Of a DNA stretch of 33,860 nt, positions 31,050-33,860 are shown in pieces. The position numbers and the translations under genes were made by a program. Below the pieces are notes generated by a model. The model made no database searches. It had not been told where the DNA came from and worked only from the letters and a program-made list of their open reading frames with translations. Each line of letters begins with the position of its first letter. Within the stretch, counting starts at the first letter, position 1. Origin of the DNA: DASUCS01 sp041166745 (GTDB lineage Bacteria > Actinomycetota > Acidimicrobiia > Acidimicrobiales > JACDCH01); the NCBI GenBank assembly GCA_041166745.1, contig JBEEGH010000030.1, positions 1-33,860 of the forward strand, in the 5' to 3' direction.

Positions 31050-31276
31050 GCGGTGCGGCGGCGCTGGCGGACGATGCGCCGCCGTTCCTTTTCGGTGCAT
31101 CCTCCCCACACCCCATCGCGCTCACGGGAGCCGAGCGCGTGCTCCAGGCACGACTGGCGTACGGAGCACCCAAGGCAGACCGTCTTGGCCACCTCGGTTT
31201 CTTCTTCGGACACGGGATAGAAGATCTCGGGATCGAGACCACGGCAGGCGGCCTGGTGACGCCACGACAAATTCAT
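31046..31276 (-). CDS. WhiB-family iron-sulfur transcriptional regulator
   Basis: 76 residues. Four cysteines in the WhiB order (WRHQAAC..., CLGC, SC) would hold a redox- or NO-sensitive [4Fe-4S] cluster, followed by the GVWGG turn and a basic C-terminal tail (EKERRRIVRQRRR) for DNA contact. WhiB proteins act by binding the principal sigma factor. The subgroup cannot be fixed by eye. A good ribosome binding site lies upstream, with a leader of about 75 bases that contains an inverted repeat. Coupled to trpD by a 4-base overlap. Confidence 0.92.
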   Translation of the reverse strand: MNLSWRHQAACRGLDPEIFYPVSEEETEVAKTVCLGCSVRQSCLEHALGSRERDGVWGGCTEKERRRIVRQRRRTA

Positions 31277-31311
31277 CAGGGGGGACTCACTCCCTCAGTG
31301 CATCGAGGTAC

Positions 31312-31343
31312 GGGTTGGATACGACACCGAAGGGATCCAACCC
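31312..31343. repeat. Inverted repeat in the whiB leader
   Basis: 9-base arms (31312-31320 and 31335-31343) around a 14-base loop lie between the candidate promoter and the whiB ribosome binding site. It could be an operator, possibly for WhiB itself, or an RNA hairpin. Confidence 0.55.
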
Positions 31344-31360
31344 CCCGGTACGAGGGGACG

Positions 31361-31390
31361 AGTGTAGAGACGGCCTGGCCCGAAAGTCCA
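31361..31390 (-). promoter_or_regulatory. Candidate whiB promoter
   Basis: On the minus strand, TGGACT (31390-31385) and TACACT (31366-31361) are separated by 18 bases, a fair match to sigma-70-type -35 and -10 boxes. Transcription would start near 31354 and leave a leader of about 78 bases. Confidence 0.4.
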
Positions 31391-31403
31391 GAGTTAGCGC
31401 TGG

Positions 31404-31673
31404 TCAGGCGGTGTCAGGTGAGCTGCGCCCGGTCTGCACCAAGAGCTGCTGCACCAGGTCGGCGGGATACCGCCGATGCCCGCCCGGTGTGCGCACCGAC
31501 GGCAGTCGACCCTTGCGCGCCCAATCCGTGACGGCCCGCTCGGACACCTGGAAGAGGAGTGCCACCTCGCGCGTGCGCAACAAACGGCCGGCCAAGACTT
31601 CGGTCGCCGGATCGGCACCGAATAGCTCAGCAACCAAGTGCTCCCGCTCATGCTGCTTCGCGGCTGCGTCCAT
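31404..31673 (-). CDS. BldC-like MerR-type DNA-binding regulator
   Basis: 89 residues from ATG 31673, with a G-run about eight bases upstream. The core LLRTREVALLFQVSERAVTD, then WARKGRLPSVRTPGGHRRYP, is the winged helix-turn-helix of BldC, the small developmental regulator of streptomycetes, with the GGHRRY wing. There is a 30-residue N-terminal extension and a short tail after it. No ligand-binding domain. The frame stays open to an earlier ATG, so a longer form cannot be excluded. It lies between the DUF3501 gene and whiB. Confidence 0.85.
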   Translation of the reverse strand: MDAAAKQHEREHLVAELFGADPATEVLAGRLLRTREVALLFQVSERAVTDWARKGRLPSVRTPGGHRRYPADLVQQLLVQTGRSSPDTA

Positions 31674-31775
31674 TTGTTCGTCCGTCCCCCCGAACCTGCT
31701 GCGTCGTGCGCTGTGTGTACTCAGGGCGCCCACGGCCAGTGTGCACCAAGCTTCTGACATGAGCAATCGCGACTG

Positions 31776-32369
31776 TCAGCCGCGGAGGTCGTCGAGCAAG
31801 GATTGCCTACTGGTCTCGCCCAGTTCGGTCGCATATGCGTAGTTCGCGTGCGCGACGGCAACGCAAACTGCCTCCGAAGCGAAACGTTCGATCTGGGCCG
31901 CAGTCAGTTCGAAGTGCACGTAGTGGACCGAGGCGGTGATCGTCTCGCGAGTCAACTGGCGTTCGTGCGCGGCGTCCGGACGCGCCCGCACGACCTCTTC
32001 CTGACCCGCCTCACCAATTCGAAGCTCGACCGATCGCTCGATCCCGACGAGCTTCGGCAACCATGTGACGAGGTCGTCCTTCGACGTGAGCTCGATGAAG
32101 AGCGTCGCCGCGAGTGCTCCTTGCTCGGGGATGAGCGGGTTGTAGACGTCGAGCTCGGTCTGGATCGCGTCGTCCGTGACGATCTTCTCAGCGCGGGCCA
32201 TCTCTTGGATCTGGAAGCGGATCGTGTCGCGGTTCTCGAACACGACGGTGACGAACGGACCGATGCCGATGCGACGGATCTTCTTCAGGTCGATGATGTG
32301 CGCGCGGAACTCGTCGCGCTCACGCTCGTACGCGCGCTGATCAGCGATGTCGTCGATGGTGAGCTTCAT
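31776..32369 (-). CDS. DUF3501 family protein
   Basis: 197 residues from ATG 32369, with AGGTG six bases upstream (a GTG at 32378 is an alternative). The segment YERERDEFRAHIIDLKKIRR, then IGIGPFVTVVFENRDTIRFQ and IQEMARAEKI, matches DUF3501, a family often found next to rubrerythrin. The histidine-containing end (HYVHFELTAAQIERF) is conserved in character. Biochemical role unknown; context says peroxide or iron stress. A large hairpin lies between the rubrerythrin stop and this start. Confidence 0.8.
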   Translation of the reverse strand: MKLTIDDIADQRAYERERDEFRAHIIDLKKIRRIGIGPFVTVVFENRDTIRFQIQEMARAEKIVTDDAIQTELDVYNPLIPEQGALAATLFIELTSKDDLVTWLPKLVGIERSVELRIGEAGQEEVVRARPDAAHERQLTRETITASVHYVHFELTAAQIERFASEAVCVAVAHANYAYATELGETSRQSLLDDLRG

Positions 32370-32384
32370 GCCGTGCACCTGGAA

Positions 32385-32427
32385 CTCGACGCAATAGACA
32401 TCGGTAGTCGATGCCTATTGCGTCGAG
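32385..32427. repeat. 43-base hairpin between rubrerythrin and DUF3501 genes
   Basis: A perfect 13-bp stem (32385-32397 with 32415-32427), one A/C mismatch, a further 5-bp stem (32399-32403 with 32409-32413) and a 5-base loop. It fills most of the 64-base gap and ends 15 bases before the DUF3501 ATG on the minus strand. There is no T-run. It is suited to attenuation, RNA stabilisation of the rubrerythrin message, or masking of the DUF3501 ribosome binding site. Confidence 0.75.
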
Positions 32428-32433
32428 AATGGA

Positions 32434-32853
32434 TCAGGAGATCGACTCGAGGCCCTGGGCGAAGCGGCCCGCGTGCGACTTCTCGGCGCGCGCCAACGTC
32501 TCGAGCCATTCGGCGACCTCGTCGAAGCCCTCGTCGCGAGCCGTCTTGGCGAAGCCGGGATACATCTCGGTGTACTCGTAGGTCTCGCCCTCGACGGCGG
32601 ACTTGAGGTTGTCCTCCGTGGCGCCGACCGCAACGTTGGTGACCGGGTCGCCCACCTCGGCGAGGAAGTCGAAGTGGCCGAACGCGTGACCGGTCTCACC
32701 CTCGGCGACGGAGCGGAACAGCGCGGCAACGTCCGGGTAGCCCTCGATGTCCGCCTTCTGGGCGAAGTAGAGGTAACGGCGGTTGGCCTGGCTCTCGCCA
32801 GCGAACGCTTCCTTCAAGTTCTCGTGGGTCTTCGACCCGTTGAGCTCAGGCAT
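32434..32853 (-). CDS. rbr: Rubrerythrin (erythrin type, no rubredoxin domain)
   Basis: 139 residues from ATG 32853, with AGGAAG upstream. A four-helix diiron protein that reduces hydrogen peroxide. Iron ligands are visible in KEAFAGESQANRRYLYF, EGETGHAFGHFDF, VEGETYEYTEMYP and ARAEKSHAGRF. The C-terminal rubredoxin domain of classical rubrerythrin is missing, so it needs a separate electron donor. It overlaps the end of the fur-type gene by 8 bases, so the two form one operon and peroxide control is likely. Confidence 0.93.
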   Translation of the reverse strand: MPELNGSKTHENLKEAFAGESQANRRYLYFAQKADIEGYPDVAALFRSVAEGETGHAFGHFDFLAEVGDPVTNVAVGATEDNLKSAVEGETYEYTEMYPGFAKTARDEGFDEVAEWLETLARAEKSHAGRFAQGLESIS

Positions 32854-33277
32854 TGACTTCCTTTCGTTTGCAGGTGGGGCAGGTGCCCCGAAAGACCACT
32901 TCCGTGGAACTGATGCTGAATCCGTGGCGCTGGGGGCCGGCGACCCGCACCGCGCTGGCGTCGGCATAGACGTCGACCACCCGGCCACACTCGTCGCACA
33001 CCAGATGGTGGTGTGCATCGAGGTTCGGGTCGAAGCGGGCCGAACCCGTACCGAGGTCGAGGGCGTGCACCTCACCCATCGCCGCAAGGTCGTTGAGCGT
33101 TTGGTACACGGTGCGCAACGAGATCGTCGGCATGGACTTGCTCACGGCTTCGTACACCCACTCGGCGGAGGGGTGCGCCTTCTCCCCGTGCAGCACGCGA
33201 AAGATCGCTTGGCGCTGCGGGGTCACCTTGAGACCGCGGGCTCGGAACAGCTCGGTGAGCTCGGCCGGCGTCTTCAC
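32846..33277 (-). CDS. Fur-family regulator, PerR-like
   Basis: 143 residues from GTG 33277. The winged helix (about 1-80) includes GLKVTPQRQAIFRVL and ISLRTVYQTLNDLAAMGEVH. The metal-binding dimerisation domain has HHHLVCDECGRVVDV and CPTC, the Cys4 structural zinc site. PerR-type peroxide sensing by His oxidation is inferred from the downstream rubrerythrin. Fur, Zur or Nur function cannot be excluded by sequence. No convincing Fur box is seen by eye in the 84-base gap with glpD. Probably leaderless. Confidence 0.9.
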   Translation of the reverse strand: MKTPAELTELFRARGLKVTPQRQAIFRVLHGEKAHPSAEWVYEAVSKSMPTISLRTVYQTLNDLAAMGEVHALDLGTGSARFDPNLDAHHHLVCDECGRVVDVYADASAVRVAGPQRHGFSISSTEVVFRGTCPTCKRKEVNA

Positions 33278-33283
33278 GGCGGC

Positions 33284-33313
33284 AACCTATCCGCGCTGAT
33301 TGCTCACTTGCAA
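33284..33313 (-). promoter_or_regulatory. Candidate promoter of the fur-rbr operon (leaderless)
   Basis: Minus-strand TTGCAA (33313-33308), an 18-base spacer and TAGGTT (33289-33284) form a good actinobacterial promoter. The expected start of transcription is base 33277, the G of the GTG start codon. Confidence 0.5.
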
Positions 33314-33346
33314 CCGTTGTTGATTAGAAGCGAGAAACCCGGCGAG

Positions 33347-33352
33347 TAGCGT
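33347..33352 (+). promoter_or_regulatory. Candidate -10 element of glpD
   Basis: TAGCGT ends 9 bases before the glpD ATG and fits TANNNT. With a 17-base spacer the -35 would be TTAGAA (33324-33329), a weak match. The leader would be about three bases. Confidence 0.4.
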
Positions 33353-33361
33353 GACGCCCGC

Positions 33362-33860
33362 ATGGCTGACGGGTTCGATCGAGCCACCAACCTTCGGCGA
33401 CTGGCCGATGAGCGCTTCGATGTCCTCGTCGTTGGTGGCGGCATCACCGGCGCAGGCGTCGCCCTCGACGCGGCATCACGCGGGCTGCGCACCGCGCTCA
33501 TCGAACGCGACGACTTCGCATCGGGCACCTCGTCGAAATCGTCCAAGCTCGTGCACGGCGGCCTGCGCTATCTCCAGAACGGCGACATCAAGCTGGTCTA
33601 CGAGGCGCTCGCCGAGCGGCAGCGGCTGCGTAAGAACGCCCCTCACCTCGTCAAGATCCTGCCGTTCCTCATCCCGATCTTCTCCAAGGACGGGCTGATC
33701 AATTCGAAGATCGCCCGCGCCATGGGCAGCGCGATGTGGATGTACGACCTCACCGGCGGCGCCCGCATCGGCAAGATCCACAAACGGCTGAATCGGGAAC
33801 AGGCCGTGGAGTACATGCCGTTGCTCCCGGCCGAACGCCTGGCCGCCGCCTACCTCTATT
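33362..33860 (+). CDS. glpD: Glycerol-3-phosphate dehydrogenase, N-terminal part
   Basis: The reading frame opens at ATG 33362 and runs through the window edge (166 residues seen; the family is about 500-580). It is an FAD enzyme of the membrane that oxidises glycerol 3-phosphate to dihydroxyacetone phosphate. The dinucleotide motif VLVVGGGITGAGVALDAASR (about 20-39), LIERDDFASGTSSKSSKLVH and GGLRYLQNGDIKLVYEALAE follow GlpD closely. It complements glpK 23 kb away. It is divergent from the fur-type gene. Confidence 0.93.
   Translation, partial: MADGFDRATNLRRLADERFDVLVVGGGITGAGVALDAASRGLRTALIERDDFASGTSSKSSKLVHGGLRYLQNGDIKLVYEALAERQRLRKNAPHLVKILPFLIPIFSKDGLINSKIARAMGSAMWMYDLTGGARIGKIHKRLNREQAVEYMPLLPAERLAAAYLY

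Overview
The window is high-GC actinobacterial chromosome. MtrA/MtrB-type signalling, WhiB and BldC-type regulators, SepH, a PimB'-type mannosyltransferase, a group III phosphofructokinase and a DnaQ-UvrC fusion nuclease point to Actinomycetota. My best guess is class Acidimicrobiia or a close relative; this is inferred from gene content, not from a marker gene. Gene density is very high, many starts are GTG or TTG, and neighbouring genes often overlap by 4 bases. I saw no prophage, transposase, CRISPR array, rRNA or tRNA gene.

Layout. 1-562: no intact gene; it holds a decayed DNA polymerase IV (dinB) remnant and a 58-base inverted repeat. 563-3158: a NUDIX hydrolase, a small membrane protein, and a PIG-L deacetylase coupled to threonine aldolase. 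3157-7131 (+): inositol monophosphatase, a STAS-like protein, then an MtrA-MtrB-LpqB-like operon with a very short LpqB. 7135-13460: NUDIX, phosphofructokinase, glycerol kinase, an ACT/GAF-like protein, a TetR regulator with its own operator, an AlaC-like aminotransferase and inorganic pyrophosphatase. Three convergent gene pairs here share a single CTAG as both stop codons.

13457-27736 (-): about fifteen genes in one direction, most touching or overlapping: zinc-ribbon protein, NYN ribonuclease-like protein, GT87 mannosyltransferase, Cys-rich mini-protein, SepH, QueG, PimB'-like glycosyltransferase, two small membrane proteins, SRPBCC protein, ArsA-like ATPase, a 95-residue protein, an 843-residue SMC-like coiled-coil protein whose Walker A motif is lost, an eRF1-like protein and a ROK glucokinase. 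The PimB'/SRPBCC/ArsA/GT-C core resembles, from memory, the mycobacterial Rv2181-Rv2188c neighbourhood. The SMC-like gene is the least familiar component.

27806-33860: the DnaQ-UvrC fusion and a membrane/coiled-coil protein (+); then on the minus strand a Fur/PerR-rubrerythrin-DUF3501 peroxide-stress set, a BldC-like regulator, WhiB and TrpD. The start of glycerol-3-phosphate dehydrogenase (glpD) runs off the right edge. With glpK at 8851 it would complete glycerol catabolism (glycerol to glycerol-3-phosphate to DHAP).

Regulation. At least seven genes have a TANNNT -10-like hexamer ending 6-9 bases before the start codon and no convincing Shine-Dalgarno. This suggests many leaderless transcripts. 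No single unmistakably new system is visible. The best candidates for novelty are the Walker-A-less SMC-like protein and its operon, the long hairpin between rubrerythrin and DUF3501, and the left-edge inverted repeat.
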